This document shows positions 43,635 through 52,099 of a DNA stretch of 54,182 nt, piece after piece; the first letter of the stretch is position 1; every line of letters begins with the position of its first letter. Location of the stretch: the NCBI GenBank assembly GCA_016930935.1, contig JAFGFT010000036.1, forward strand, positions 1 to 54,182. Reading direction: 5' to 3'. The DNA comes from Dehalococcoidia bacterium. Its GTDB lineage: Bacteria > Chloroflexota > Dehalococcoidia > GIF9 > AB-539-J10. Below the pieces are notes generated by a model. The model saw nothing but the letters and a program-made list of their open reading frames with translations, was not told the DNA's origin and searched no databases. Both the position numbers and the translations under genes were made by a program.

Positions 43635-44879
43635 CTATCCGGCTACGAATCTCCAGCGTTTTGTGTCGCGCGCCAGTTCCTCTCGCCCGATAGAAGTGGT
43701 GACGTATTTGTCTCCCACGCGCTCGATTCTTTCACTGGTCTGCAGGGATAGCAGTATGGCATCGAGGTTCTCTGGCAGATTGAAGGTGCGAGCGGGACTG
43801 AAGTGTCTCACCACGGGCAGATCATCCGTGCTGAAGATCTCGTGATAGTGTGACAGGATGTCTTCCTTTGTGTGTGGTTCGTTGAGGAGCATCAGCAGCC
43901 ATGTTTCGAAATACCTCCGTTGGCGCGAATTCCAGGCCCGTTCGTATCTCGTTTCAAACTTCGTCGCGTCCAGCGCCCCGCTCTGCGCGGTATTGTAGGT
44001 CTCGATGGCGAGTTCAACGCCCGATTTCAGTATCAGTCCAGCGACTATTAGACCAACCAGCGCATCCACGATGAAGATGTTGAACCGCGCGCAACACAAT
44101 CCGATCAGCACGGCTGCTGCCTGGATGACGTGGTTGTGGCTATCCACCGATTGAGAAATGAGTGGCAGGCTGCCTGCCCGCTTTCCAACCGTGTGCTGGT
44201 AGACGCTCATGATGTAGCAGATGAGTCCGGAGACGACGGCGGCAACGAACGTGAGAACGGACGGGTCCACAGTCTCATTGTGGAGCAGTCTGATTATGCT
44301 CTCGTATCCAATAAACGCCGCGGTTGCGAACATCATCACGATGATGAACACGGTGGAAGCCAACTCTCGCTTGTAGCGAATGCCAAGAAAAACAACAGTG
44401 GCTGACAGAACGTCAACGGTGCTGTCGAATCCGTCCGCTATCAACGCCACGCTGCTGAACGTGAAACCTGCTGTCAGCTTGAGGGCCGCAAGCACTGCGT
44501 TGACGCAAACGGAAAGCATGGAGGCCAGCGTGCTATCGTTGACCAGTCGGGACAGTCTCTCAACGGCGCTGCTCATTTCGGCATCCATGGAAGTGGCCTT
44601 CTCCATGCCGGTGCTGGTCAGTTCAAATCTATCGTCTTCAAGTCGCCTGACGAATCCCTCAGAGTGGAGAACATCGAGGTTGCTGAGGAGGTCTTCGTCG
44701 CGTAGGTTGGTCTGGTCGTGCTTGACCAGGAACTCGGGCATGCCGAAATGGTAGCCCATGCGTTGGAGCTGATGTCTGAAATCGTGGAGAGAGAGGGGCC
44801 TGTCTGCTGCCTTCAGGCCGAGCAACATGAAATCGCGTTGGTTCTTGCCGCGTTTTTTGTGCTTTCTGTATCGGTCCAT
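43635..44879 (-). CDS. Cation diffusion facilitator-like transporter flanked by two winged-helix-like domains
   Basis: A 414-residue protein. The middle (about 110-300) is a CDF cation-efflux membrane domain with five or six helices. It has the metal-site motif ALIADGFDSTVDVLSA (DxxxD) in TM2 and SVDSHNHVIQAAAVLIG in TM5, where the usual HxxxD is altered. Residues 15-95 (FMLLGLKAADRPLSLHDFRH ... FELTSTGMEKA) and 325-405 (LMLLNEPHTKEDILSHYHE ... YVTTSIGREELA) both look like PadR-type winged helices ending in the Y/F-x-x-T-x-x-G wing. The usual CDF C-terminal ferredoxin-like domain is missing. The start at 44879 has a weak ribosome site. Confidence 0.7.
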   Translation of the reverse strand: MDRYRKHKKRGKNQRDFMLLGLKAADRPLSLHDFRHQLQRMGYHFGMPEFLVKHDQTNLRDEDLLSNLDVLHSEGFVRRLEDDRFELTSTGMEKATSMDAEMSSAVERLSRLVNDSTLASMLSVCVNAVLAALKLTAGFTFSSVALIADGFDSTVDVLSATVVFLGIRYKRELASTVFIIVMMFATAAFIGYESIIRLLHNETVDPSVLTFVAAVVSGLICYIMSVYQHTVGKRAGSLPLISQSVDSHNHVIQAAAVLIGLCCARFNIFIVDALVGLIVAGLILKSGVELAIETYNTAQSGALDATKFETRYERAWNSRQRRYFETWLLMLLNEPHTKEDILSHYHEIFSTDDLPVVRHFSPARTFNLPENLDAILLSLQTSERIERVGDKYVTTSIGREELARDTKRWRFVAG

Positions 44880-44971
44880 TTACGCGGAGTGCCCGAATCA
44901 CCCCGATTAGAGTCTATGCACCGCCTCAACAGGTGTCAATAGTATCTCAAGACATGTTGGCCACACGCAAA

Positions 44972-44996
44972 GGGGGCAGGCTTTCCGCCTGCCCCC
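44972..44996 (-). terminator. Intrinsic terminator after the small secreted protein gene
   Basis: A perfect 10-base stem (GGGGGCAGGC with its complement) and a 5-base loop, followed on the minus strand by TTTGCG. It lies 48 bases past the stop of the gene at 45045-45476. Confidence 0.75.
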
Positions 44997-45044
44997 AATA
45001 TGAAGGGTAACGAACGGTCGCAGAGGCCATCTGCGGTTGGCTGA

Positions 45045-45476
45045 CTAACGCCCGTTCTTTGGGCCGGTTACGTTGATGATTCGTATGTCGTCGCTTCCCG
45101 CGTACGTCATTGCCTCACCTGCTCCCGTGAGCGTCAGCGTAACATCGGTCGGCCCTGATATGTCTCCGAAAACTGCGGCGATGTCTTCGACATGGAACTT
45201 GGCTACCAGGTCGCCGCAGTCATCAGGGAAGACGGAGTATGACGGGGCGCCGTTGAGGCTCCATGCAAAATCTGTTTCGAGCGCGGAGGTGTAGGTCAGG
45301 TTTGTGTGTACGGTGACACACGGTCCTTGATAGCTGAGATTGAGTGTGGAGGGTGCGACGGTGATGTCGATTGGCGAGACGACCGTGTCGTCTGCGAGTG
45401 CTACGCCAGGGACAGATATCAGAACAATCAGTCCTAGAACCAGCCCTGCAAGCCTGCGACTTCGAGATGTCTTCAT
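45045..45476 (-). CDS. Small secreted beta-rich protein of unknown function
   Basis: A 143-residue exported protein. The signal peptide is MKTSRSRRLAGLVLGLIVLISVPGVALA with a likely cleavage after ALA. The mature part of about 115 residues is predicted beta-sandwich: VVSPIDITVAPSTLNLSYQGPCVTVHTNLTY, then SGPTDVTLTLTGAG. Two Cys in the mature region may form a disulfide. It resembles a single Ig-like or cohesin-type surface module but no family is certain. The ATG at 45476 has AAAGGAGCAC upstream. It has its own terminator and appears monocistronic. Confidence 0.65.
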   Translation of the reverse strand: MKTSRSRRLAGLVLGLIVLISVPGVALADDTVVSPIDITVAPSTLNLSYQGPCVTVHTNLTYTSALETDFAWSLNGAPSYSVFPDDCGDLVAKFHVEDIAAVFGDISGPTDVTLTLTGAGEAMTYAGSDDIRIINVTGPKNGR

Positions 45477-45672
45477 TTTGTGCTCCTTTGCCATGTTCTA
45501 CGGGAGGACGTGTCAACTCAGTTAGACATTAGAACGGCAGGATTGTATGTTTGTCAGGAAAGGGTGGGGAGGACAATATCCCGGGAATCGACAGGTCCGT
45601 GGAGCCTGTGCTACTATCCCCAGCCGTATTCTGGACGCTGGCATGAGAGTTTGGGTTTGCAGGAGGTGAGGC

Positions 45673-46821
45673 ATGCGTCTACTTGCTCGCTCGGAACTAA
45701 AGGTCCTGCTCGAAGGGCAGGAGACTACAAGCGTGTCCATGTTCCTTCCTACGCACCGCACAGGTGATGTCGAGCAGGACATCATCCGTTTCAGAAACCT
45801 TCTTCGACAGGCTCAGGAGAAACTGGAAGACAGCGGCATGCGTGCAACGCAAGCGGCGCATGTGCTTGAGCCTGCACGTGCACTGGTCGACGACACTCTG
45901 TTCTGGCACCATCAGGCCGAAGGCCTTGCAGTGTTCATGTCGTCGGACTTCTTCACCTACTACCGTCTTCCGTACAGCTTCGAAGAACGAGTAGTGGTCG
46001 CTCAGCGGTTTCATGTTGCACCGCTGTTGCCGCTGTTCAGCGCTGAAGGCATCTACTACGTTCTTGCTCTTAGCCAGAACCACGTAAGGCTCGTTCAGTG
46101 CAGCAGGAGCGGCGCACGCGACGTCACTCCAGATGGAATGCCTGGCAGCCTTTCTGATGCGCTGCAGTATGACGTATACAGCAAGGATAGCCAGTTCCGC
46201 ACGGGGCCACCGGGTGGGGCGTCGGGAGGAAGCGTTGCGTTCCACGGTCACGGAGAGGGAAAGGATGTGGCAAAGGACAACATTGTGCGATTCCTGCGCC
46301 GCGTAGATTCGGGTGTGCAAGAAGCTCTCAAGGATGTGTCGGCACCGCTCGTGCTTGCCGGGGTCAGGTACCTTCGAGCGATGTACAGGGAAGCCAACAC
46401 ATATCCGAACCTTCTGCCCGAAGGAGTAGAGGGAAATCCGGATGAATTGAACGAGATGGTTCTGCAAGAGAAGACGTGGCCGTTAGTTGAGTCCTACTTG
46501 TCGAAGGCGCGCGCCGACGCTCTGCGACTGTGTGAAGACACGTCCTCAAAGGCACGCACGGTTATCGGCCTTGACCGTGTTCTTCGCGCTGTCACCGACG
46601 GCCGGGTATCTGTGCTGTTCATAGCGATTGGATTCCGCCAGTGGGGAAGAATCGGGCGCGACGGAGTTCAGATTCTGCAACACAAGGAGGCGCGCCCGGG
46701 GGACGAAGACCTTGCCGACCGGGTTGTCGCAGAGGCGTTGCTCACCGGAGCCGATGTGTACGTCGTTGAACCGGAGAGCGTTCCGGGAGCGTCCCAGGTG
46801 GCAGCACTGTTGCGGTATTGA
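45673..46821 (+). CDS. Bacterial archaeo-eukaryotic release-factor-like protein (baeRF family)
   Basis: A 382-residue cytoplasmic protein related to eRF1/Dom34 family proteins found in bacteria. The N-terminal domain has VSMFLPTHRTGDVEQDIIRFRNLL. The middle domain begins PLLPLFSAEGIYYVLALSQNHVRL. A central acidic/Gly-His loop (GGSVAFHGHGEGKD) precedes the core helix KDNIVRFLRRVDSGVQEAL and APLVLAGVRYLRAMYREAN. The C-terminal eRF1_3-like domain ends ALLTGADVYVVEPESVPG. No GGQ peptide-release motif is visible, so a ribosome-rescue or stress role is likelier than termination. The ATG at 45673 has CAGGAGGTGAGG upstream. Confidence 0.75.
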   Translation: MRLLARSELKVLLEGQETTSVSMFLPTHRTGDVEQDIIRFRNLLRQAQEKLEDSGMRATQAAHVLEPARALVDDTLFWHHQAEGLAVFMSSDFFTYYRLPYSFEERVVVAQRFHVAPLLPLFSAEGIYYVLALSQNHVRLVQCSRSGARDVTPDGMPGSLSDALQYDVYSKDSQFRTGPPGGASGGSVAFHGHGEGKDVAKDNIVRFLRRVDSGVQEALKDVSAPLVLAGVRYLRAMYREANTYPNLLPEGVEGNPDELNEMVLQEKTWPLVESYLSKARADALRLCEDTSSKARTVIGLDRVLRAVTDGRVSVLFIAIGFRQWGRIGRDGVQILQHKEARPGDEDLADRVVAEALLTGADVYVVEPESVPGASQVAALLRY

Positions 46822-46898
46822 GGAATCTCGAAGGTCTCTGAGAGCCATCGTTGTGCGATATACTTGCCCTCGTGTCCGATTAGGGGACATTGAGAGGT

Positions 46899-47360
46899 AT
46901 GATGGCAAGAGACAAGGTAATCATTTACTGCGATGGCGCGTGTTCAGGGAATCAGTTCAAAGGGAATCGTGGGGGTTGGGGTGCGGTGCTTTCCTATCGA
47001 ACGGAAGTGAAAGAGATTCATGGGGGTGAGAAGAACACTACCAACCAGAGGATGGAACTTATTGGTAGTATCGAGGCCCTTGAGCGACTGAAAGGGACCG
47101 GTGTTGATGTCGAGGTGTATTCGGATAGTGCCTATGTCGTGAACGGGATGCAGCAGAAGTGGTACGAACGTTGGGAGAGGAATGGCTGGTTGAACTACCA
47201 CAAGAAGCCCGTTGAAAATAGAGACCTGTGGGAACGGTTGCTCGCTGTTGTGCGGAAGCACAACGTAGTCTTCGTGAAGGTGAGTGGACACTCAGGAATC
47301 GAATTGAACGAACGAGCTGACGAGCTCGCACGGCTGGCCATAAGTGAACTGGGTAGCTAG
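46899..47360 (+). CDS. rnhA: Ribonuclease HI
   Basis: A 153-residue nuclease that cleaves the RNA strand of RNA-DNA hybrids. The DEDD catalytic set is complete: Asp in IIYCDGACSGN, Glu in NQRMELIGSIEAL, Asp in VYSDSAYVVNG and Asp in NERADELAR, with the flexible-loop His in VSGHSGIELN. The basic protrusion (MQQKWYERWERNGW) is present as in E. coli RNase HI. Start is ATG 46899 or the next ATG at 46902; AGGGGA lies about 11 bases upstream. 77 bases after the baeRF gene. Confidence 0.93.
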   Translation: MMARDKVIIYCDGACSGNQFKGNRGGWGAVLSYRTEVKEIHGGEKNTTNQRMELIGSIEALERLKGTGVDVEVYSDSAYVVNGMQQKWYERWERNGWLNYHKKPVENRDLWERLLAVVRKHNVVFVKVSGHSGIELNERADELARLAISELGS

Positions 47361-47472
47361 CAGACCCTGGTGAAGATATCTCGCACCCTCATTGTGCGTG
47401 TTGTCCGGCGGTGCAGCAGAAGTCAGTGTTTGGATAGGATGACGGCGAGACTGATGGAGACCTGTCCTGTGA

Positions 47473-47850
47473 CTATGACCTGTGACGCGTTTTCAGCAGA
47501 CGCACGAAGTCTCTGAACCATTCCTTCTCATCTTCGCTCAAGAGCTTCCAGTCCTGTTGGAAGAACAGCCGCAATTCGGGGTCTGGCAACAGGTCTTCAT
47601 CGCTTGGTGGTATCTTCGTGCTCAGGTATCCTGCCTCCTGCAGCATCTGGGTCTCCGAAATGCCCAGTGCCTTCGCAAGAGCGCGAAGTGTCCTGATGCC
47701 GGGCAAGGTTCGTCCCGTCTCGATGTGCGCGAGGAAGCCGTCGCTCACTCCTATCTGTCGCGCGAGTTCCCGTTGCGTCATCGGAGGGTGTATGTCCTGC
47801 CTCCAGCAACGTATCCTGGTGCCAAATTCCTGATAGCGAAATTCTGCCAT
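47473..47850 (-). CDS. XRE-family helix-turn-helix regulator
   Basis: A 125-residue regulator. The Cro/C1-type HTH is MTQRELARQIGVSDGFLAHIETGRTLPGIRTLRALAKAL (about 24-62), followed by a C-terminal acidic helix rich in Asp, Glu and Trp (PELRLFFQQDWKLLSEDEKEWFRDFVRLL). The longer start (47859) is less likely. Upstream, CTAGGACT...AGTCTAG around 47874-47890 is an imperfect inverted repeat that could be its operator. Targets unknown; no toxin or phage gene is next to it. Confidence 0.85.
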   Translation of the reverse strand: MAEFRYQEFGTRIRCWRQDIHPPMTQRELARQIGVSDGFLAHIETGRTLPGIRTLRALAKALGISETQMLQEAGYLSTKIPPSDEDLLPDPELRLFFQQDWKLLSEDEKEWFRDFVRLLKTRHRS

Positions 47851-48137
47851 GATGACCAATTACCCTGTGCTTACTAGGACTAAGAGTCTAGCATACGGGT
47901 GACTTCCTGAGAAAGACAGGGTAGACAGAAGTGGCGTTTCGAGGGTGGATGTCGCCCGTCTGCGTTGATTGTAAGTGGAAGGCAAGGTGACTCATACGTT
48001 GGAGGGAGCCATAAAACGGCCTTTGTGTCCATGCGAACATCGGTCGGTTGGTGGGCCATTGAGAGTGCGGCGGTCGTGTAGTGTATTGTTACAGAGGTGC
48101 TTACCCCTCACACCTCGTTAGTGCAAAGGCGGGAACT
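47851..48137 (+). other. Divergent intergenic region between the XRE regulator and the ABC exporter
   Basis: About 287 bases without a gene. A TTGAGA (48059) and TGTATT (48082) pair at 17-base spacing could drive the ABC operon, and an imperfect inverted repeat near 47874-47890 could be the XRE site. Both are weak matches. Confidence 0.3.
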
Positions 48138-49064
48138 ATGCTGGAAGTGAAGAACCTTGTGAAGACGTTCAAGGGACGTACGGTCGTCAAGGACATCTCC
48201 TTCTCCGTGGGTGAAGGGGAAGTGTTTGGCTATCTTGGCCCGAATGGCGCAGGCAAGACGACGACGATGCGATTGATACTCGGACTGCTCAAGCCGACTT
48301 CGGGTGAAGCTCTGCTGTGGGGAAAGCTGGCCGCGGGACACCCTGACATAAGACAACGTATCGGCGTGCTGCTTGAGTCCGATGGCGTCTATCCGCGGCT
48401 GAGTGCGTATGACAACCTGGCCTACTTCGGCCACATCTATGGAGTGCACGGCCTGGACAACAGGATAGGGCAATTGCTTGACTTCGCCGGCTTGTCGGAG
48501 CGGCGTCACGACAAAGTGGGGACTTTTTCGCGAGGCATGAGGCGCAAACTGGGCCTGGTGCGCGCATTGCTCCATTCGCCGGATATCCTCCTTCTTGATG
48601 AACCTTCGGCCGGGCTGGATCCTGAATCGCAGAAGAGAGTTCGTGATCTTATCGTGACATTGAGTTCTCAGTCTCAGATAACGGTCTTTCTGAACTCACA
48701 TGACCTCGATGAGGTGCAGAGGATTTGTGGCAGAGTTGCCATCATCCAGGATGGGCTGATACGCGTATGTGACACATTGAAAGCGCTACAGTCTGCTCCT
48801 GAGAGACGCATGGCTGAGCTTGTTCCTGCTGATGCGTCACGTTGCGATGATATTGTGGCTCTCATGCGCATTCACGAAGGGGTGGTGGATGTTACCTGCG
48901 AGGAGCGTAGTGTGTTCGTCACTCTTCATCCGCGGCAGAAGACCATGGCTCTTGTCTCCACTCTGGAGAAACACGGAATCGAGATTGAGGAGATACGGCG
49001 TGCGAAACGGTCTCTGGAGGACATCTACCTTGAGGTTGTTGGAGGAAAGGAGAAAGATGTCTAG
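48138..49064 (+). CDS. ABC transporter ATP-binding protein (ABC-2 / NatA-type)
   Basis: A 308-residue ATPase. Walker A is GPNGAGKTTT, the signature FSRGMRRKLGLVRAL, Walker B ILLLDEPSAGLD and the switch His in NSHDLDEVQ. The C-terminal ~85 residues form the extra domain typical of ABC-2 exporters of drugs, sodium or lipids. The ATG at 48138 (MLEVKNLVKTFKG) fits the family; an upstream extension of 19 residues is rejected. It overlaps the permease gene by eight bases. Confidence 0.9.
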   Translation: MLEVKNLVKTFKGRTVVKDISFSVGEGEVFGYLGPNGAGKTTTMRLILGLLKPTSGEALLWGKLAAGHPDIRQRIGVLLESDGVYPRLSAYDNLAYFGHIYGVHGLDNRIGQLLDFAGLSERRHDKVGTFSRGMRRKLGLVRALLHSPDILLLDEPSAGLDPESQKRVRDLIVTLSSQSQITVFLNSHDLDEVQRICGRVAIIQDGLIRVCDTLKALQSAPERRMAELVPADASRCDDIVALMRIHEGVVDVTCEERSVFVTLHPRQKTMALVSTLEKHGIEIEEIRRAKRSLEDIYLEVVGGKEKDV

Positions 49065-49761
49065 AGTCAGCACAGTCATGTGGAAAGAGCTGCGGGAACT
49101 GGCAGGGAGCAAGGGCGCCCTGGTAATGGGAGCTATCTTCGCGCTGGCATTTGGGACGATGTATTCCCTGAGGATTGACCCGAATTCTGATGTTCCCCTG
49201 GGAGTGTCACTGGGAAGCCTTCTGTTCTTTCTGACGACCATTCTCGGGGCCTTCCTTGGCTACACATATACGGGACAGGTCTTCCTGAGAGAGAAGATGG
49301 AAGCGGTCATCGAGACGCTGCTCTGCAGTCCAATCAACGTGCGGGATATCTGGCTTGGGAAGACGCTTGCCATTGCAGCCCTTGCGCAGGTGTTTGCAAT
49401 AGCCGGCGGTGTTCTGTGCTCGCTCATTGTGAGCTACCGCGTCGGCTCTGTCGCAGTGCCTGGAGGCGCAGTCATACTCTACGTCATGGTTGTTCTTCCG
49501 CTTCTTGTTGCCTGTTTTGTTGGCGCTCTTGGATTCTCCCAGTTCATGCTTGGAATGAAGGAGAGCCGAATCGTAAGTCTCGTGGTCTTCGCTCCTCTCT
49601 TCGCCCTTCTCTACGGAGTTGGTTACAGTCTTCTGGGTAGTTTTGTCTTGACGTGGCTTCACGTGTTATGGATTAGTGTTGGTGTGATGGCAGTGCTGAC
49701 TGTTCTTGCGTTCGCATCGAGTCGCATTCGCATTGAGCGCATCGTGACGACATTGTCGTGA
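49057..49761 (+). CDS. ABC-2 type membrane permease
   Basis: A 234-residue integral membrane protein with about six helices. It begins VMWKELRELAGSKGALVMGAIFALAFGTMYSL and has the ABC-2 EREKMEAVIETLLCSPINVRDIWLGKTLA-like coupling region (here REKMEAVIETLLCSP). Short extracytoplasmic loops separate the helices. GGAGGAAAGGAG precedes the ATG at 49057, inside the end of the ATPase gene. Together they form a two-component exporter; substrate unknown. Confidence 0.85.
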   Translation: MSRVSTVMWKELRELAGSKGALVMGAIFALAFGTMYSLRIDPNSDVPLGVSLGSLLFFLTTILGAFLGYTYTGQVFLREKMEAVIETLLCSPINVRDIWLGKTLAIAALAQVFAIAGGVLCSLIVSYRVGSVAVPGGAVILYVMVVLPLLVACFVGALGFSQFMLGMKESRIVSLVVFAPLFALLYGVGYSLLGSFVLTWLHVLWISVGVMAVLTVLAFASSRIRIERIVTTLS

Positions 49762-49815
49762 ATGGGTAGTGAACTGAGAGAAGAGTTGTGCAGTGGGGGC
49801 GCGGGGCTGGGCGCG

Positions 49816-50400
49816 CTAGCAGAAGCCCATCATGTGGCGGGTGGTGGCTACGTTCTGTGCGGACGTCAGCATCTCAAGCAGCGTGAAGGCGACGTCAGTC
49901 GCCGTTTCCGGTGATGTAGACGTCACGAATGTACCGTCACGAACAATGCGTTCGTCAACAACGACGGCCCCCATCTCCCCCAAAGCCTTGCGCCGCTTGC
50001 CGTCCAGGAGATGGTACGTCGTTGCGCGGCGCCCCCGGAGAACCCCGCTCCTGGCCACGGGCAATCCTCCTGTACACACTGCGGCAATCGGCTTGCCTGC
50101 GATTGCGAAGCGACGAAAGACATCGAGAAATTCGTCGGAGTATGCGTCCTCATAGTATCCGGCAGACTCGAACCCGCCGGGGATAGCCACGGCATCAAAC
50201 TCACTGTCGTGAATCTCATCAAGTTGGTAGTTGGGGATGACTTTGAAGCCAAACGTGCACTGAAGTTCAGGGCGCAGCCCGACAGTTACGATTTCGATTT
50301 CCTCTTCGCCGAATACTCCCGCGAAGCCAATGACATCGGTGAAGGCTGCAGCCTCGAAAGCCTCGAACCCGTTGGAAAGCAGCAGAAGAACTCGTTTCAT
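49816..50400 (-). CDS. DJ-1/PfpI-family protein
   Basis: A 194-residue cytoplasmic protein of the DJ-1/ThiJ/PfpI superfamily. It has MKRVLLLLSNGFEAFEAAAF with the conserved Glu, AVAIPGGFESAGYYED, and the nucleophile elbow IAAVCTGGLPVA carrying the reactive Cys, followed by VTSTSPETATDVAFTLLEML. It fits the DJ-1 chaperone/glyoxalase-like branch more than PfpI protease. The ATG at 50400 follows GAGGAGGTGCGC; the longer frame up to 50628 lacks a site and is rejected. Confidence 0.87.
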   Translation of the reverse strand: MKRVLLLLSNGFEAFEAAAFTDVIGFAGVFGEEEIEIVTVGLRPELQCTFGFKVIPNYQLDEIHDSEFDAVAIPGGFESAGYYEDAYSDEFLDVFRRFAIAGKPIAAVCTGGLPVARSGVLRGRRATTYHLLDGKRRKALGEMGAVVVDERIVRDGTFVTSTSPETATDVAFTLLEMLTSAQNVATTRHMMGFC

Positions 50401-51059
50401 GCGCACCTCCTCGTTCGTTTCGGGTCGTAGTGCCAGTGGAATTGTGTCTTCAATCCTGTGGTTGATACCGGTCCTCTGGCGGGTTGTACCATCGTCTTGT
50501 TGGTACATCACGGGCGGCAGACTATCGGAAATACCTGCAATTGCGGTGGAAGCAGGGGAGACAGCCACATCGACATTCGAGGACCGAGGTTCGCTGGTTG
50601 AGAATTGTGGAGTGAGGCTCTGCCCCATGGGCTGAGGCTAGCATCTGGAAACGGCGTAGTCAATGGCCATGCATCTGGTTGTCAATAGTCCAAGCTCGGA
50701 GTCTCTGGGAATATGCTCTTGCTTGACACTTGCAGGACTCTGGAATATGCTTTCACAACTGTTCAATCGTGGAAAGCCGTTTCGGGGTCATCTCGCGCGC
50801 GTGTCAAAGTCAAGTTGCCTCACCTGTTGGTTTCAACTCCATGATGCCATGCTTCTCCCATTTTCTGTCGGGTGTCGCAATTGTCGGTAGAATGATGTAC
50901 TGTCGGGACAGTCCCGTGGCGCGCGGATGCCAGAGTGTGACGATCTGTGGATAGCGTGACGTTCCCTGAATGGCAGGATGGTTCGCAACAGGGGGCACAA
51001 GATTTATTCGTGTCACAATACGTGGCGAGGCTTGTGGGATTGAGGTAATAGAGACGCAT
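50401..51059. other. 659-base intergenic region with a short palindrome
   Basis: No credible gene is seen in either strand. CGGGAC-A-GTCCCG (50904-50916) is a perfect 6-base-arm palindrome, just downstream of TAGAAT (50888-50893), which could be a -10 box for the metallo-beta-lactamase gene. The rest shows no repeat or RNA signature that I recognise. Confidence 0.3.
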
Positions 51060-52007
51060 ATGGGTAGAAGAAGCAGGTATAGCAACAACAGAGAGACGAG
51101 TAGCCAGCGGACGGGAGGTTCATCTCGACCTGTGGCAAACGATGGACAGGATTCGGGCGCCGCGCCCGCGGTTGAGCGGGCAGAGAGCGTAATCATGTTG
51201 CCTCTTGGAGGCAAGAACCCACTGACTGCCACCAACGCCTACGTGATTACAGGCTCCAAGCATGTGCTTGTTGATCCCGGACCGGAGGGTGGAGCGGGTG
51301 AGTTGCTGCAACAACTTTCCAGACACAGGATTTCGCTTGGTGACATCGGGCTGATTGTTATCACTCATGGGCATCCCGACCATTTCGGTTGTGCTGCTCA
51401 GTTGAAGGAGTGGACGCAGGCTCCTGTGGCGGTTCATGAACTTGATGCAGAGTATATCCACTGGGGCAGCGTGCCGGCGGTCAATCCTGTGACGAAACTG
51501 GGAGGGCTGGCCAGGTCATTCTTCAAGACCAAGTGCCCGTCCGTGGAGCCTGACATTCTTCTGCGTGAGGGAGACAAACTGGGCCGCTATGCGGGGCGTG
51601 GCAGGGTCATTCTGACGCCGGGTCACACGGCTGGGTCCATCTCAATCATCCTTCCTGATGGCAACTGCATCGTTGGAGACCTGTTGATGCGGGGGTTGAG
51701 AGCGCGAACGCCCTCCAGTCCATGGTTTGCTGAGGACATGCGCGAGGTGAAGGAGAGCCTTCAGAAGGTTGTGTCTGCCGGAGCGCGTACTCTTCTCGTG
51801 GGGCATGGAGGTCCTTTCAAGGTAGAGGAACTGCCGCGAAGATGCCCGTGGATTCAGTTGACGTCTGAATCCGTGGCTCCCGAATCGGAAGAGGGAGAAG
51901 AGAGACCGCACAGGTCCAGGCCGAGGCGCCGCAGGCCGCCGCGCCGTGAAGGGCAGTCCGATACACGGCAGAATGGTAGTTCGGGAGAGTCAGGCGCAGT
52001 TCAGTAG
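51060..52007 (+). CDS. Metallo-beta-lactamase-fold hydrolase with arginine-rich disordered tails
   Basis: About 315 residues. The core (about 45-265) has all MBL metal ligands: VDPGPEGG, HGHPDHFG (HxHxDH), LTPGHTAGS, IVGDLL and VGHGGP. The N-terminal ~40 residues (MGRRSRYSNNRET...) and the C-terminal ~50 (HRSRPRRRRPPRRE...) are polar, Arg-rich and probably disordered. They suggest contact with nucleic acid or other polyanions. The core resembles glyoxalase-II-like hydrolases. The ATG at 51060 is chosen since upstream in-frame sequence is not protein-like, but its ribosome site (TGAGGT) is weak. Confidence 0.75.
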   Translation: MGRRSRYSNNRETSSQRTGGSSRPVANDGQDSGAAPAVERAESVIMLPLGGKNPLTATNAYVITGSKHVLVDPGPEGGAGELLQQLSRHRISLGDIGLIVITHGHPDHFGCAAQLKEWTQAPVAVHELDAEYIHWGSVPAVNPVTKLGGLARSFFKTKCPSVEPDILLREGDKLGRYAGRGRVILTPGHTAGSISIILPDGNCIVGDLLMRGLRARTPSSPWFAEDMREVKESLQKVVSAGARTLLVGHGGPFKVEELPRRCPWIQLTSESVAPESEEGEERPHRSRPRRRRPPRREGQSDTRQNGSSGESGAVQ

Positions 52008-52099
52008 AGCCTTCATGTGCTGGACGACTCCCATGCTGCGTTGACTTGCTGAGGAACGCGGCGGAGTGAACGGAGTGGGTTCCAGCGTCTGCTCGCAGT

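Noticed and set aside
50401-50628. N-terminal extension of the DJ-1 protein
   Set aside because: The strong GAGGAGGTGCGC site and the family start MKRVLLLL place the start at 50400.
50820-51059. 79-codon minus-strand frame in the intergenic region before the MBL gene
   Set aside because: Low-complexity, Cys/His-scattered translation with no ribosome site or recognisable domain.
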